Positions 17,838-28,400 of a stretch of DNA of 64,000 bases are shown here, in pieces. The stretch comes from Bacteroidota bacterium (GTDB taxonomy: Bacteria; Bacteroidota; Bacteroidia; Chitinophagales; Chitinophagaceae): the NCBI GenBank assembly GCA_018266615.1, contig JAFEAB010000096.1, forward strand, positions 184,229 to 248,228. Reading direction: 5' to 3'. Numbering within the stretch: the first letter of the stretch is position 1; the number at the start of each line of letters is the position of its first letter. A program made the position numbers and the translations under genes. The notes beneath the pieces were generated by a model. That model did no database searches. It saw nothing but the letters and a program-made list of their open reading frames with translations, and was not told the DNA's origin.

Positions 17838-18809
17838 ATGTATAAAAGGATCATATTAACAATTGCGTTTTTAGGAATTGTACATACGTGCTTTTGCTGG
17901 GGATTTTTTGCACACCGGAAAATCAACCAACTGGCGGTTTACCTTTTGCCTCCTGAAATGCTGGTGCTGTTTAAACCCAACCAGGATTTTATCACAGAAC
18001 ATGCCACTGCGCCGGATCAACGGCGATATGCGATAGCCGAGGAAGGACCCCGGCACTATATAGATATAGACCATTATGGTAAATATCCATTTCCTGAACT
18101 ACCCCGGAAATGGGATGATGCAGTGGCGAAATATGGCCGGGATACCTTAATGACCTATGGTATTGTTCCCTGGCATGTACAGGTGGTTTTGGGAAGGCTG
18201 ACAAGCGCATTCCGGGAAAAGAATTTCAGCCGCATCCTTGTGTTGAGTGCAGAACTTGGCCATTATATTGCCGATGCACATGTTCCGCTCCACGCCAGCA
18301 GCAACCACAATGGCCAGTTAACCGATCAAAAGGGAATTCACGCTTTTTGGGAAAGCAGGATTCCGGAATTATCAGCAGAAAAAAACTACGATTTTTTTAT
18401 TGGAAAAGCAGAATATATAAAAGACCCGGGCGCCTTTATTTGGGCAAGGGTATTAGAAAGCGCTGCAGAATCGGATTCGGTATTATTATTTGAAAGGGAA
18501 CTCAATAAAAAATACAGCCCCGATCAAAAGTATTCTTTCGAACAACGGAACGATGAAATTATCCGGCAATATTCCTCCGCCTACACAAAAGACTATGAAA
18601 AAATGCTGAATGGTATGGTGGAACGCAGGATGCGACAGTCCATTTTTGCAGTTGCCTCCTTTTGGTACACAGCCTGGGTTAATGCCGGGCAACCCGATCT
18701 AAAGCCGCTTACTAAACAAAAATTTTCTGAAAAAGACCTGAAAGAGTTTGAAGAACTAAATCAGAAATGGAAGAATGGAAGTGGTAAAATTATTGGCCGG
18801 GAAGAATAG
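17838..18809 (+). CDS. Zinc-dependent phospholipase C / S1-P1 nuclease-like secreted protein
   Basis: 323 residues from the ATG at 17838, where a signal peptide begins (MYKRIILTIAFLGIVHTCFC); the upstream open frame lacks a sensible start. The mature protein would begin WGFFAHRKINQLA. In this superfamily the N-terminal Trp and nearby His coordinate zinc. Further ligand-type residues are in HYIDIDHYG and ELGHYIADAHVPLHAS. These place it in the trinuclear-zinc PLC/S1-P1 nuclease superfamily. Which activity (phosphodiester cleavage of lipid or nucleic acid) it has cannot be told. Probably periplasmic. Confidence 0.75.
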   Translation: MYKRIILTIAFLGIVHTCFCWGFFAHRKINQLAVYLLPPEMLVLFKPNQDFITEHATAPDQRRYAIAEEGPRHYIDIDHYGKYPFPELPRKWDDAVAKYGRDTLMTYGIVPWHVQVVLGRLTSAFREKNFSRILVLSAELGHYIADAHVPLHASSNHNGQLTDQKGIHAFWESRIPELSAEKNYDFFIGKAEYIKDPGAFIWARVLESAAESDSVLLFERELNKKYSPDQKYSFEQRNDEIIRQYSSAYTKDYEKMLNGMVERRMRQSIFAVASFWYTAWVNAGQPDLKPLTKQKFSEKDLKEFEELNQKWKNGSGKIIGREE

Positions 18810-18836
18810 CTAACCGGAAAAGGAGGGGGAATTGAT

Positions 18837-18844
18837 TAAATTTG
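18837..18844 (+). promoter_or_regulatory. -7 promoter box of serC
   Basis: TAAATTTG, an exact TAnnTTTG match, 17 nt before the ATG at 18862. It overlaps the upstream in-frame start at 18832 and argues against it. Confidence 0.6.
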
Positions 18845-18861
18845 CGCTTCAATTTTTTGAA

Positions 18862-19962
18862 ATGAACCCAGGCCTTACCCATCCTCCCAAAATTCACAAC
18901 TTTAATGCAGGGCCTTCCATTTTGCCTGCCTCGGTATTTGCAGAAGCCTCTGCGGCTATTTTAAATTTTAATAACAGCGGGTTATCGATTCTTGAAATTG
19001 GGCATCGCACCCCCGAGTTTACTTCCGTAATGGAAGAGGCCCGCAGCCTGGTAAAAGAAATAATGGAACTCGACAACGACCATGAGGTTTTATTTTTGCA
19101 CGGAGGTGCAACCACTCAATTTATGCAGGTACCCATGAACCTGCTTGATGCGAAAGAAACTGCGGCCTATACGGATACGGGTGTTTGGGGCACCAAGGCT
19201 ATCAGGGAAGCCAAATTATTCGGAAAAGTAGATGTAGTTTGTACCTCTAAAGACAAAAATTACAACTACATTCCCAAAGATTTTGCCGTACCCAACGATG
19301 CCAAATACCTTCACATCACAACCAATAATACTATATACGGAACCCAATGGCAATCTATACCGCATACCAGCAATATCCTGGTGGCCGATATGAGCTCGGA
19401 TATATTTTCACGCCCGCTTAATTTCAATGAATTTGGATTGATTTACGCAGGCGCCCAAAAAAACCTGGGCCCTGCCGGCACCACGCTGGTTATAATTAAT
19501 AAGAATATAACGGGGAAGATTAAACGTAATATTCCTCCAATCATGGATTACCAAAATCATATTCGGGAAAACAGCATGTTGAATACCCCTCCTGTTTTTG
19601 CCGTATTTGTGTGTATGCTCACTTTACGCTGGCTCAAAAAAGAAGGAGGGATACCGGAAATGGAGAAGCGGAACCTTGCAAAAGCGGAATTATTGTATAA
19701 TGAAATCGACCGGAACCCCCTTTTCACCGGCACTGCTGCAACAGAAGACCGCAGCCGGATGAACGCCAGTTTTGTAATGCAGCATCCTGAAATGGAAAAA
19801 TCTTTCCTTTCTTTTGCATCCGAAAGGGGCATTTACGGAATTAAAGGTCACCGGTCGGTGGGAGGTTTCAGAGCTTCTATGTACAACGCATTGCCCATGC
19901 AAAGTGTGGAAACACTGGTTCAATGTATGCAAGCGTTTGAAAATGAGGTTAGAAATAAATAA
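18862..19962 (+). CDS. serC: Phosphoserine aminotransferase
   Basis: 366 residues from the ATG at 18862 (MNPGLTHPPKIHNFNAGPSI). The N-terminal FNAGPSILP, the PLP lysine in YAGAQKNLGPAGTTLV, and the C-terminal GIYGIKGHRSVGGFRASMYNA are diagnostic. It converts 3-phosphohydroxypyruvate and glutamate to 3-phosphoserine in serine synthesis and can serve in pyridoxal phosphate synthesis. Many Bacteroidota have serC-serA-DUF1015; here serA is absent between serC and the DUF1015 gene, which begins 60 bp downstream. Confidence 0.95.
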   Translation: MNPGLTHPPKIHNFNAGPSILPASVFAEASAAILNFNNSGLSILEIGHRTPEFTSVMEEARSLVKEIMELDNDHEVLFLHGGATTQFMQVPMNLLDAKETAAYTDTGVWGTKAIREAKLFGKVDVVCTSKDKNYNYIPKDFAVPNDAKYLHITTNNTIYGTQWQSIPHTSNILVADMSSDIFSRPLNFNEFGLIYAGAQKNLGPAGTTLVIINKNITGKIKRNIPPIMDYQNHIRENSMLNTPPVFAVFVCMLTLRWLKKEGGIPEMEKRNLAKAELLYNEIDRNPLFTGTAATEDRSRMNASFVMQHPEMEKSFLSFASERGIYGIKGHRSVGGFRASMYNALPMQSVETLVQCMQAFENEVRNK

Positions 19963-20022
19963 ATCGAAATAATTAACCATTAGCCCGGCGGTAAAACTTA
20001 TTTTCGCCACCGGAAATAACAA

Positions 20023-21252
20023 ATGATAAACATAACACCGTTTAAGGCACTAAGGCCAGAGGCCCATTTAGCAAAAGCCGTTGCATCAAGGCCGTATGAT
20101 GTATTAAATAGCCGCGAAGCCCGAATAGAAGCTCAGGGAAATCCCAATTCGTTTTTACATATCACTAAAAGCGAAATCGACCTGCCCGAAACCATCGATA
20201 TTCATAGTAAAGAAGTTTACCAAAAAGCAAAAGAAAACCTGGATGCGTTTGTAAGCCGCAAAGTTTTGTTTCACGAAGACAAGCCCTGCTATTACATTTA
20301 CCGTCTTATAATGAATGGCCGCAGCCAAACCGGACTTGTTTGCGGAAGCTCCATCCAGGATTACGAATCGGGGCTTATCAAAAAGCACGAATTCACAAGA
20401 CCCGAAAAGGAACAAGATCGCATCAACCATATTAAAACCACCGGTGCCCAAACCGGAAATGTTTTCCTCGCATACCGTAACATTGATGAGATTGATCAGA
20501 TCATCAACCATTGGACATCAAAAAAAAATCCGCAATACGATTTCATTGCCGATGATAATATTCAACATAGTATTTGGATTGTTAGCGATGATAAGATTAT
20601 AGAAAAAATTACGGATAGTTTTCGCCACCTGGTCCCTTGCAGCTATATTGCCGATGGGCACCACCGCGCCGCATCTGCCGCCAAAGTGAAATCGTTATTT
20701 GATTCCGACAGCCCCACTTCCGATTATTTCCTGACCACCCTGTTCCCTTCCAACCAACTAGAGATAATGGATTACAACCGGGTCATCACGGATTTAAATG
20801 GTTTAACTGAAGAAGAGTTCCTGAAGAAACTTTCCGAAAAGTTTGAACTGAAAAAATCAATCCATGCAGTAAAACCAAAAGAAATGCACCAGTTTGGCAT
20901 GTATCTTCATGGCAATTGGTATAGTTTGAAAAGCAAGACAGGCACCTTTAATGCGGAAGACCCAATCGGAATCCTGGATGTAAGCATTCTCCAGGAAAAT
21001 ATACTTGAACCTATATTGGGAATAAAAGATCAGCGGACCGATAAACGTATTGATTTCGTAGGTGGAATCAGAGGGCTCGAAGAATTAGAAAGACGGGTTA
21101 ATGAGGGCGAAATGAAACTGGCATTCAGTATTTACCCGGTTAGCATTTCCCAACTTTTTAATGTGGCGGACAGCGGCCAGGTAATGCCCCCAAAGAGTAC
21201 CTGGTTTGAACCCAAATTACGGGATGGCCTCCTAACCCATATAATCAGTTAA
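20023..21252 (+). CDS. DUF1015 family protein
   Basis: 409 residues. N-terminal ITPFKALRP...VASRPYDVLNSREAR and the later VPCSYIADGHHRAASAAKVK and DVSILQENILEPILGIKDQR are DUF1015 hallmarks. The GHHR segment resembles ParB/kinase-type nucleotide sites; family members have been linked to serine metabolism by gene context, and homology to ParB-like serine kinases has been suggested. The position directly after serC supports a serine link (inference). No signal peptide; cytoplasmic. Confidence 0.88.
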   Translation: MINITPFKALRPEAHLAKAVASRPYDVLNSREARIEAQGNPNSFLHITKSEIDLPETIDIHSKEVYQKAKENLDAFVSRKVLFHEDKPCYYIYRLIMNGRSQTGLVCGSSIQDYESGLIKKHEFTRPEKEQDRINHIKTTGAQTGNVFLAYRNIDEIDQIINHWTSKKNPQYDFIADDNIQHSIWIVSDDKIIEKITDSFRHLVPCSYIADGHHRAASAAKVKSLFDSDSPTSDYFLTTLFPSNQLEIMDYNRVITDLNGLTEEEFLKKLSEKFELKKSIHAVKPKEMHQFGMYLHGNWYSLKSKTGTFNAEDPIGILDVSILQENILEPILGIKDQRTDKRIDFVGGIRGLEELERRVNEGEMKLAFSIYPVSISQLFNVADSGQVMPPKSTWFEPKLRDGLLTHIIS

Positions 21253-21299
21253 AACAGCCGTAAAAACTACCAGGCATTTCAACATGTTGGGGTTTGTTA

Positions 21300-21307
21300 T
21301 ATCTTTA
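21300..21307 (+). promoter_or_regulatory. Probable -7 box of the TPR gene
   Basis: TATCTTTA, one base off TAnnTTTG, 6 nt before the ATG at 21314. Confidence 0.4.
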
Positions 21308-21313
21308 CCCTGC

Positions 21314-22315
21314 ATGAAGAAATTTGTTTTTGTCATTGCGCTTGTATTCCAAGTATTTTTAGTACAGGCACAGCCTCCCGATGCCACCAAATTGCATGAA
21401 ACTGCCCGCACTTTTATGCGGCAGGGTGATTTTGCCAACGCTATTCTCGTACTTAACCGGGCGGTTCAATTACAACCCGCCAATTCCGACCTCCTTAAAG
21501 ACCTGGCCCTGAGCCATTATTTCTCGAACGATTACCCAAAAGCCATTGCAGTAATTAAACCTGTGTTGGACCAGGAAGATGCAGACGACCAGTGCTATCA
21601 AATTGCAGCAAGCATTTATAAGGCTATGGACCAGGTAAAAGACGCAGAGAAGACCATAAAGCGAGGATTAAAAAAATACCCCAAAAGCGGATTGCTATAT
21701 AACGAAATGGGTGAACTCGCCAATTCGCAGGGAGGTTCAGAATCCATTAAGCAATGGGAAACGGGTATTGAACAAGATCCCAATTTTCCAAAAAATTACT
21801 ACAATGCCGCTCGCTATTATTTTGTTACCGGCAACCTGGTATGGGGGTTAATTTATGGCGAGATCTATGTAAACATGGATCCGCTTGGGAGCAGGGCACC
21901 CCAAATGAAATTGATGTTACTCGATGGATACAAACGGATGTTCACCAACATCGATCTGGAACGAAATAACAACGATAAGAATAGCTTTACCCGGCAGTTT
22001 CTCCAATCGATGAACAAGCAAACTGCCGTAGCCACACAGGGGATTAACGCCGAGTCGCTCACCATGATCCGGACAAGGTTCATCCTCGACTGGTTTGCAG
22101 ATCCTTCAAAACCCAGGTTCCGGCTTTTCGATTATCAACAGCAACTCTTGCGAAGCGGGCTTTTTGATGCATACAACCAATGGTTATTTGGCTCCGCAGA
22201 AAACCTGGCAGGATTTCAAAACTGGGTAAATATTCATTCTCTGGAGTACAACAACTTTATTTCTCTCCAACGGTCTTCCGTTTTTAAAATGCCGGCCGGA
22301 CAATATTACCATTAA
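21314..22315 (+). CDS. Secreted TPR-repeat protein
   Basis: 333 residues from the ATG at 21314, which opens a signal peptide (MKKFVFVIALVFQVFLVQAQ). Residues about 30-190 hold tetratricopeptide helices: RQGDFANAILVLNRAVQLQP, NDYPKAIAVIKPVLDQEDAD, VKDAEKTIKRGLKKYPKSG. The C-terminal half (about 195-333) is a conserved Bacteroidota extension with QFLQSMNKQTAVATQGINAE and ends near ...FKMPAGQYYH. It is periplasmic, probably a protein-protein scaffold; function unknown. Confidence 0.8.
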   Translation: MKKFVFVIALVFQVFLVQAQPPDATKLHETARTFMRQGDFANAILVLNRAVQLQPANSDLLKDLALSHYFSNDYPKAIAVIKPVLDQEDADDQCYQIAASIYKAMDQVKDAEKTIKRGLKKYPKSGLLYNEMGELANSQGGSESIKQWETGIEQDPNFPKNYYNAARYYFVTGNLVWGLIYGEIYVNMDPLGSRAPQMKLMLLDGYKRMFTNIDLERNNNDKNSFTRQFLQSMNKQTAVATQGINAESLTMIRTRFILDWFADPSKPRFRLFDYQQQLLRSGLFDAYNQWLFGSAENLAGFQNWVNIHSLEYNNFISLQRSSVFKMPAGQYYH

Positions 22316-22376
22316 CGATTATTGCCCGATTATTGGTAACTTCAATGCAGTATATTTCATTGCTAAAATTGATGTT

Positions 22377-22655
22377 ATGAACGAACAACGGGACGAACAA
22401 CTTTGGAAAATTGCCAAAAAAAGAGCTTCCTTTCAGCGTGGCCTTGCAGGCTTTTTTATTGTAAATGCCTTCTTATGGGGCGTATGGTGGTTTACCCAGG
22501 GAAGGCACGGTGCAGATGGCGTGCCCTGGCCGGTTTGGGTAATGCTGGGTTGGGGTATCGGACTCGGATTTAAATACCTTGATGCCTATGGAGGGAGCAA
22601 AGAAGACCTCCAAAGAAAGGAATATGATAAATTAAAGAATAAAGAAAATAAATAA
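22377..22655 (+). CDS. 2TM domain-containing protein
   Basis: 92 residues with the small two-helix '2TM' architecture common in Bacteroidota: a charged N-terminus (ERRDEQ-type, here NEQRDEQLWKIAKKRASFQR), a first span (GFFIVNAFLWGVWWF), a Pro-Trp turn (WPVWVMLGWGIGLGF) and a charged C-terminal tail. Its role is unknown. The next gene, an acyl-CoA ligase, begins 17 bp downstream, so the two are probably cotranscribed. Confidence 0.8.
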   Translation: MNEQRDEQLWKIAKKRASFQRGLAGFFIVNAFLWGVWWFTQGRHGADGVPWPVWVMLGWGIGLGFKYLDAYGGSKEDLQRKEYDKLKNKENK

Positions 22656-22672
22656 CGGACCGGAGAGATATC

Positions 22673-24460
22673 ATGGATAATAATTCGAGAATTTTTGATT
22701 TCCTGTACCATGCTCTTGAACACTTTCCCAAGCCGGATATGTTTGCCGGTAAAGAGGCTGGAATTTGGAAGAAATTCAGCACCCGGGAAATAGCAGAAAC
22801 GGTAAACAAGCTAAGTGCAGGCCTTTTAGAACTCGGCCTGAGCGGAAATAATATGGAGGTAGAACAACAGGATAAAGTGGCGATTATTTCCCGAAACCGC
22901 CCCGAATGGCTGATGCTGGACCTGGCCTGCCAGCAAATTGGCGTGGCCCTTTGTCCCATTTATCCCACCACTAACATCCATGAAATAGAATTCATTTTTA
23001 ATGAATCGGAAATTAAACATGTATTCATTAGCGGGGAGGAAATACTTGAAAAAATAAACAAGGTAAAACCCCATGTGCCTTCCTTAAAAAATGTATACAG
23101 TTTTGATGCGCTGGCGCAGGTTGAACACTGGCAGGTCTTGTTAAAAGACTCCCTTTCCGGAACAAAGGAGAAACTGGAAAACTGGAAGAAGAAAATTTCT
23201 GCTACACACTGTGCCACTATCATTTACACCTCGGGTACAACCGGAACCCCAAAAGGAGTAATGCTCAGCCACCGAAACCTGGTATCGAATGTGCTCAATT
23301 CAAAAAAATCATTCCCATTCGAAGATCAAATCCACGGTCGGGCATTAAGCTTCCTTCCCCTGAACCACATTTTTGAAAGAATGGTTTCCTATATATATAT
23401 CCATTCCGGAATTTCCGTTTATTATGCTGAGAGCCTGGATAAGATTGGAGATAACCTGAAAGAAGTACAGCCAACTTTATTTACTACCGTACCAAGATTA
23501 TTGGAGAAAGTATATGAACGCATCATGCAAAAAGCCGCAGAACTTTCAGGTATTAAAAAGAAACTATTTTTTTGGGCGGTATCCCTGGGTGAAAAGTATG
23601 ACAACCTTTCCTCCCCCGGTTTATGGTATAATTTTCAACTTGCAATAGCTAACAAAATCATTTTTAGTAAATGGAGAGAAGGCCTGGGCAACAAAGTGGA
23701 GACGATTATAACCGGTGGCGCTGCTTGTCAGATAAAACTCCTGCGGATTTTTAATGCCGCCCGTATCCCGATTTATGAAGGGTATGGTCCTACTGAGAAC
23801 AGTCCCGTAATCAGCGTGAATTCAAAACGAAAAGGAGGAATGAAAATTGGAACGGTAGGAATTCCCATCCAGGGGCAGGAATTGAAACTGGAACCCGATG
23901 GAGAAATTTGTGTAAAGGGGCCCAGTGTAATGATGGGTTATTATAAACACCCCGAGCAAACCGCGGAGGTCCTTATTGATGGCTGGTTGCATACGGGCGA
24001 TATTGGCCAGATGGAAGATCAAAAATTTCTTCGAATCACCGACAGGAAAAAAGAACTCTTCAAAACAAGTGGGGGAAAATATGTGGCGCCACAGGCCATC
24101 GAGAATAAATTAAAAGAATCGCCTTTCATTGAACAGATAATGGTACTGGGGGCTGATCAAAAATTTGTAGGCGCTCTGATTGTTCCTTCTATTCTTCATC
24201 TGAAAGAATGGATGAAACAAAAAAATATCCCTTTTACAACAAACATCGACGCCATCAATCAACCCCAGGTTTTGCAATTGTATAAAGACATTATTGAATC
24301 ATTTAATGAATTTTTCAATCACGTAGAACAAATCAAAAAATTTGAACTATTGCCTGAAGAGTGGGGAATTGATACCGGGGAAATGACTCCAAAACTAAGC
24401 CTGAAACGAAAAGTGATCATGGAAAAATTCAGGCAGTCCATCGAACACATTTATGCATAA
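22673..24460 (+). CDS. Long-chain fatty acid--CoA ligase (AMP-forming)
   Basis: 595 residues. The AMP-binding P-loop is IIYTSGTTGTPKGVMLSH, the adenine motif GYGPTENSPV, and the hinge region GWLHTGDIGQMEDQ...RITDRKKELFKTSGGKYVAP. These place it among the long-chain ACS (FAA1/FadD15-like) enzymes, which load free fatty acids onto CoA in two steps through an acyl-adenylate. It is peripheral to the membrane and has no signal. It is paired with the 2TM gene. A long hairpin (24466-24505) follows the stop. Confidence 0.93.
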   Translation: MDNNSRIFDFLYHALEHFPKPDMFAGKEAGIWKKFSTREIAETVNKLSAGLLELGLSGNNMEVEQQDKVAIISRNRPEWLMLDLACQQIGVALCPIYPTTNIHEIEFIFNESEIKHVFISGEEILEKINKVKPHVPSLKNVYSFDALAQVEHWQVLLKDSLSGTKEKLENWKKKISATHCATIIYTSGTTGTPKGVMLSHRNLVSNVLNSKKSFPFEDQIHGRALSFLPLNHIFERMVSYIYIHSGISVYYAESLDKIGDNLKEVQPTLFTTVPRLLEKVYERIMQKAAELSGIKKKLFFWAVSLGEKYDNLSSPGLWYNFQLAIANKIIFSKWREGLGNKVETIITGGAACQIKLLRIFNAARIPIYEGYGPTENSPVISVNSKRKGGMKIGTVGIPIQGQELKLEPDGEICVKGPSVMMGYYKHPEQTAEVLIDGWLHTGDIGQMEDQKFLRITDRKKELFKTSGGKYVAPQAIENKLKESPFIEQIMVLGADQKFVGALIVPSILHLKEWMKQKNIPFTTNIDAINQPQVLQLYKDIIESFNEFFNHVEQIKKFELLPEEWGIDTGEMTPKLSLKRKVIMEKFRQSIEHIYA

Positions 24461-24465
24461 AAAGA

Positions 24466-24505
24466 CCGGACGATTAATAGCACTTACCTGCTAATAACCA
24501 TCCGG
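24466..24505 (+). terminator. Probable terminator hairpin after the acyl-CoA ligase
   Basis: CCGGA...TCCGG closes an internal loop and an inner stem TTAATAGCA/TGCTAATAA (one mismatch) with loop CTTACC, followed about 8 nt later by a T-rich run (TTTTGTTTTTG). Starts 6 bp after the stop. The T-tract is not immediate, so efficiency is uncertain. Confidence 0.5.
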
Positions 24506-24785
24506 CTGAAATTTTGTTTTTGTAGGGCCTTTGGTGGATAATGGAAAAATGGGTGTTTTTCAAATCAGGATATTAGCAACACTCCAAGCTCAGGTTCGTC
24601 ATAGTTTTCTATAAATTAGAGCAGGCCTTCAAAGGATTCTCCTTTAAAAGAACCAGCCGAATATTTTCTAATTATCTGATATTAAGAGCACTACTCAATA
24701 AAACGATCTGTAATATTTAGCTTTCCGTATTTCCTACTTTGGGCTAAATATGGTTGCAAATTTAATAGGACAATTGATCCTTTTT
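24506..24785. other. Intergenic, no gene seen
   Basis: AT-rich sequence between a rightward ligase and a leftward regulator, that is, the convergent ends of two units. No ORF with coding character, no tRNA and no promoter box with a gene behind it was found. Confidence 0.6.
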
Positions 24786-24826
24786 TGTAGTATGTCAAAT
24801 CCATAGCTTGTAGGATTAATACTACA
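24786..24826. other. Strong stem-loop next to the response regulator 3' end
   Basis: TGTAGTAT pairs with ATACTACA (8 bp). Inside it AATCC pairs with GGATT around a 10-nt loop. It is 11 bp from the response regulator stop. Rightward it is followed by TTTT, leftward by AAAAAA, so it could end rightward transcription but is not a standard terminator for the regulator gene. Confidence 0.5.
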
Positions 24827-24837
24827 TTTTAGTCATA

Positions 24838-25470
24838 TCAGATCAGCTTGTTTTCGATGGCATATTTGGTCAGGTCGGAATTGGTTTTCAGGTTCATTTT
24901 TTGCATAACCCTGGCTCTGTATGTGCTGATGGTGGTAACGCTTAAGGATAGCATTTCTGCAATATCGGATACTGATTTTCCTTCCGCCAATAATTTCATC
25001 ACATCAAACTCCCTGTCGGAAAGTGTTTCATGGGCCTGTATTTCCCCTTTGGAAATATTGGTTGCCAGTTTTTCGGCAACAGTTTCTGAGATATACTTTT
25101 TACCAAGAAGTACTGTTTGCACCGCTTTTACTAATTCTTCGGCAGCCGACCCTTTATTGAGATAACCGGAAGCACCGGCCTTTAAAACACGCAACGCGTA
25201 TTGTTCTTCGGAATGAAAACTGAGGATGAGAACCGGGAGGCCCGGGGCTATTTGTTTAATCTGTTGAAGGGCATCCAATCCGCTTCTCCCCGGCATGGTC
25301 ATATCACATACCACTACATCCCATTTCCCATTCATTATTTTTCGGACCAATTCCTCTGCATCCGGTACATCTTCAATTTCTGCATTGGGAAATTCTTCAA
25401 GTAAAATAAGTTTCAATCCTTTGCGAACTACCAAATGATCATCTGCAATTAGAATACGCATATTCGCCAA
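24838..25470 (-). CDS. NarL/FixJ-type response regulator
   Basis: 210 residues. The receiver domain (about 4-120) has the acidic pair in ILIADDHLVV and the phospho-acceptor Asp56 in VVVCDMTMPG, plus SFHSEEQYA and the Lys in GYLNKGSA. The C-terminal LuxR helix-turn-helix (about 145-205) reads LSDREFDVMKLLAEGKSVSD...TTISTYRARVMQKM. It starts 1 bp after the stop of the large histidine kinase gene, so it is the cognate output partner. Likely target: its own operon promoter region, where a direct repeat lies (29729-29762). Confidence 0.93.
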   Translation of the reverse strand: MANMRILIADDHLVVRKGLKLILLEEFPNAEIEDVPDAEELVRKIMNGKWDVVVCDMTMPGRSGLDALQQIKQIAPGLPVLILSFHSEEQYALRVLKAGASGYLNKGSAAEELVKAVQTVLLGKKYISETVAEKLATNISKGEIQAHETLSDREFDVMKLLAEGKSVSDIAEMLSLSVTTISTYRARVMQKMNLKTNSDLTKYAIENKLI

Positions 25471-25471
25471 A

Positions 25472-28400
25472 TTAAATTTTTTCCAGCAATGGAACGGAAA
25501 CTATCACCCTGGTACCTTTTCCTGACCCGGATACAATACTGTACGTTCCGTGAATCAGATTAATCCTTTCTTTGATTCCTGTGAGCCCCAGTGTCCGTTT
25601 AACCTCCACCCTTTCCGGTTCAAAGCCAATGCCGTTATCGTCAACCTTCAAAAATAAATCACTCCCTTCAATATTTACCTCTACGTTCACTTCACTGGCT
25701 TCGGAATGTCTGCCCACATTGGTGAGGAGTTCCTGGAATACCCGGAACAAAGCCGTAGCCGTATCAGGCTGTATCCTGATATCTCCCACGGCGCTTCTAA
25801 AATTCACTTTCATTAGTGAGCGCTTTTCAAATTCCTCTGCCTGCCATTCGAGCGCCGCTAAGAGACCCAGGTCATCGAGGATACTTGGCCTTAATTCCAT
25901 GGCAATCTTTCGGACCGAGCCCATGGTTTGATCGATGAGTTTCAGGATAGCCTGCAATTTATCCCGAACGCCACTATCATCTGCATTAATTCCACGGTAA
26001 ATAGAATACATATCCATTTTAAGCCCGGTCAGTTGCTGTCCCAGTTCATCGTGAATTTCACGGGCAATATGTTTCCGTTCTTCTTCCCGTACATTCTGAA
26101 GGGCATTATACAGTTCCCGAAGTTTTTGCGAGGTGCTTTTTAATTCCCGTTCATATTTCTTCCTTTCTGATATATCCTGAATGCTTGCCCGGATCAAAAC
26201 CCGGGGGCCGGGTAGCCGTACCAGCCAGGTTTCGCACGGTATAATTTTCCCATGGCTGTCTAAATAGTTCCATTCATAATTTACTTTATCTCCGGACAGA
26301 GCCATTTGTAATTTTTCTTCGAATATCGCTTCGGAGCTTGTCCCTTTTTGAAATTCCGGGCTGATTTCTTTAAAGCCGGAATTCAGCAACGCTTCGGCGG
26401 TAAGTTTAAAAAGGCGGCAGGCGCTTTCACTAACGTTAACAAATACCTGCGATTCAATATCATACAACAACAGGGCTTCCGTAGCATTTTCAACCAGCGA
26501 ACGGTATCTTTCCTCACTCTCCCGAATTTGTTTGTCTGCCTTCTTCCGTTCCGACAGGTCGCGAACAAAAGCAATTAACCCACCCCCTGGCAGCCGCTTT
26601 GAATGGGTTTCTACCGGAACCAGCGTTCCGTCCTTCCTCCTCAATAAAACTTCATTGATAACTGATTCTCCAGTATCCCGGATATTCTCAATCTTATTTC
26701 GAAGTTCTGTAATATTCGTTACGGTTGTAACCACTTTACTGGCATTCATGGATAGAAATTCTTCCTTACTGTACCCAAGCAACTTACAGGCGCTTGAATT
26801 TACCTCTACATAATTTCCATCCACAGTGGTAATAATGATAGCATCAGAGGCCTGTTCTATCAGTTCCCGGTATCTTTTTTCACTCTCTACAATTTTTTGC
26901 TGGGAACTTTTCTGTTCCGACTGATCAAGGCCAATCCCCATTACACAATTTTGATTCTCGTAAAATATGGGCTGACCGTTAAAAAAATAGGGAATAAGCC
27001 TTCCGTCTTTACACAGCAATTCCACCTCAATTTGCTGGTACGCCCCCTTCATACTTTTGTCCATAATGTGCCGAACCCCCTCATGATATTTCTCAGGAAC
27101 AAGGTTAATTGGTCTTAGGGAAGCCAACTCGGCGGCGGAATATCCGGTGATTGTTTCAAAATTTTTATTCCATCGGATAAACCGGTAATCGGAGCCCACG
27201 AGGTAAAAAATTCCAGGCAGGCTATTGATAATAGAGTCAGAAATTTCTTTTTCTTTTACCAGCAGGTTTTTGATATTTTCTTCATCGGTAATATCCTGCA
27301 TCGACCCCATGATGCGAATGGCCCTCCCATTTTCATCATATTTTAGAATAGCCCGGTCATGAAACCTCCGGTAGCTTCCATCGGGCATACGGAAACGGAA
27401 AAACTCCGCAACATGACCTTCTTTAGCTTCAATGGACTCATACATCCGCTTAATTACGCCCATTTTATCATCCGGATGAAGGTGGCTGGTAAAAGACTCC
27501 AGGTTAATTTCAATTCCTGCCCCGGGGTCATACCCGTACATTTCATAAAGTTTGTTGTTGCCCCAGGTTTTGTTGCTAATGAAATCATGATCCCAAATCA
27601 CCTCCTTGGTGGCCGCAGCAATCAGGCTAAACCGCTCGTTAAACGCTTCAATTTGTTCTTCTCTAAGTTTATCGCTGGTAACATCTACCGCCGACATAAA
27701 CCAATGCCGTTTTCCACCGAGGCTTATCGGTTCCATTGATAAAAAGATTATCTTATTATTCTCATTGGAATCCTTCAAATGGAGTTCATACTTTTCTATC
27801 CGGCCATTCGTATCCAGCAGGTTTCGTATATTCTGAAAATGTGTCTGACGGATTTCGGAGCTGGTATGCCGGAGTAACCCAGCTTCCAGCGATGTTTTAC
27901 CAATTACATCTTCTTTCAGTTCAAGCAGTTTCCTATACGCATCATTTGCATCAATAATTCTCCCTTCATCATCAACAATAGAAAAAATCATGGCGCTGGA
28001 ATGAAAGGCGGTAGCGAATTTTTCTTCAGAAGCTTTAAGTTGGGAAAGCATTTCTTCCCGTTCAGTAATATCTCGTATGATGGCCAGGATTTTTCCATCA
28101 TCCAACAACCGGGCATTCAATTCAACGATCAATTCGGCGCCGTCTTTGCGTTTCAACCACCGGTAGATAGTGGTTCCTCTACCCTTTTCTAAGGGGTGGT
28201 CTTCGCCTTTCTCCGGAACCGGTTTATTCCCAATAAATAATTGATGCAGGTTTATCCTGGAGAACTCCTCCTCCGAATAACCCGACAGTTCACACGCAGC
28301 GTAATTAAAACTTTGGATGCGACCATCAAAACTGTATAAAATTATCCCATCAGATGCCTGGTTAATCAACATCCGGTACTTTTCTTCACTCCGTTTTAAT

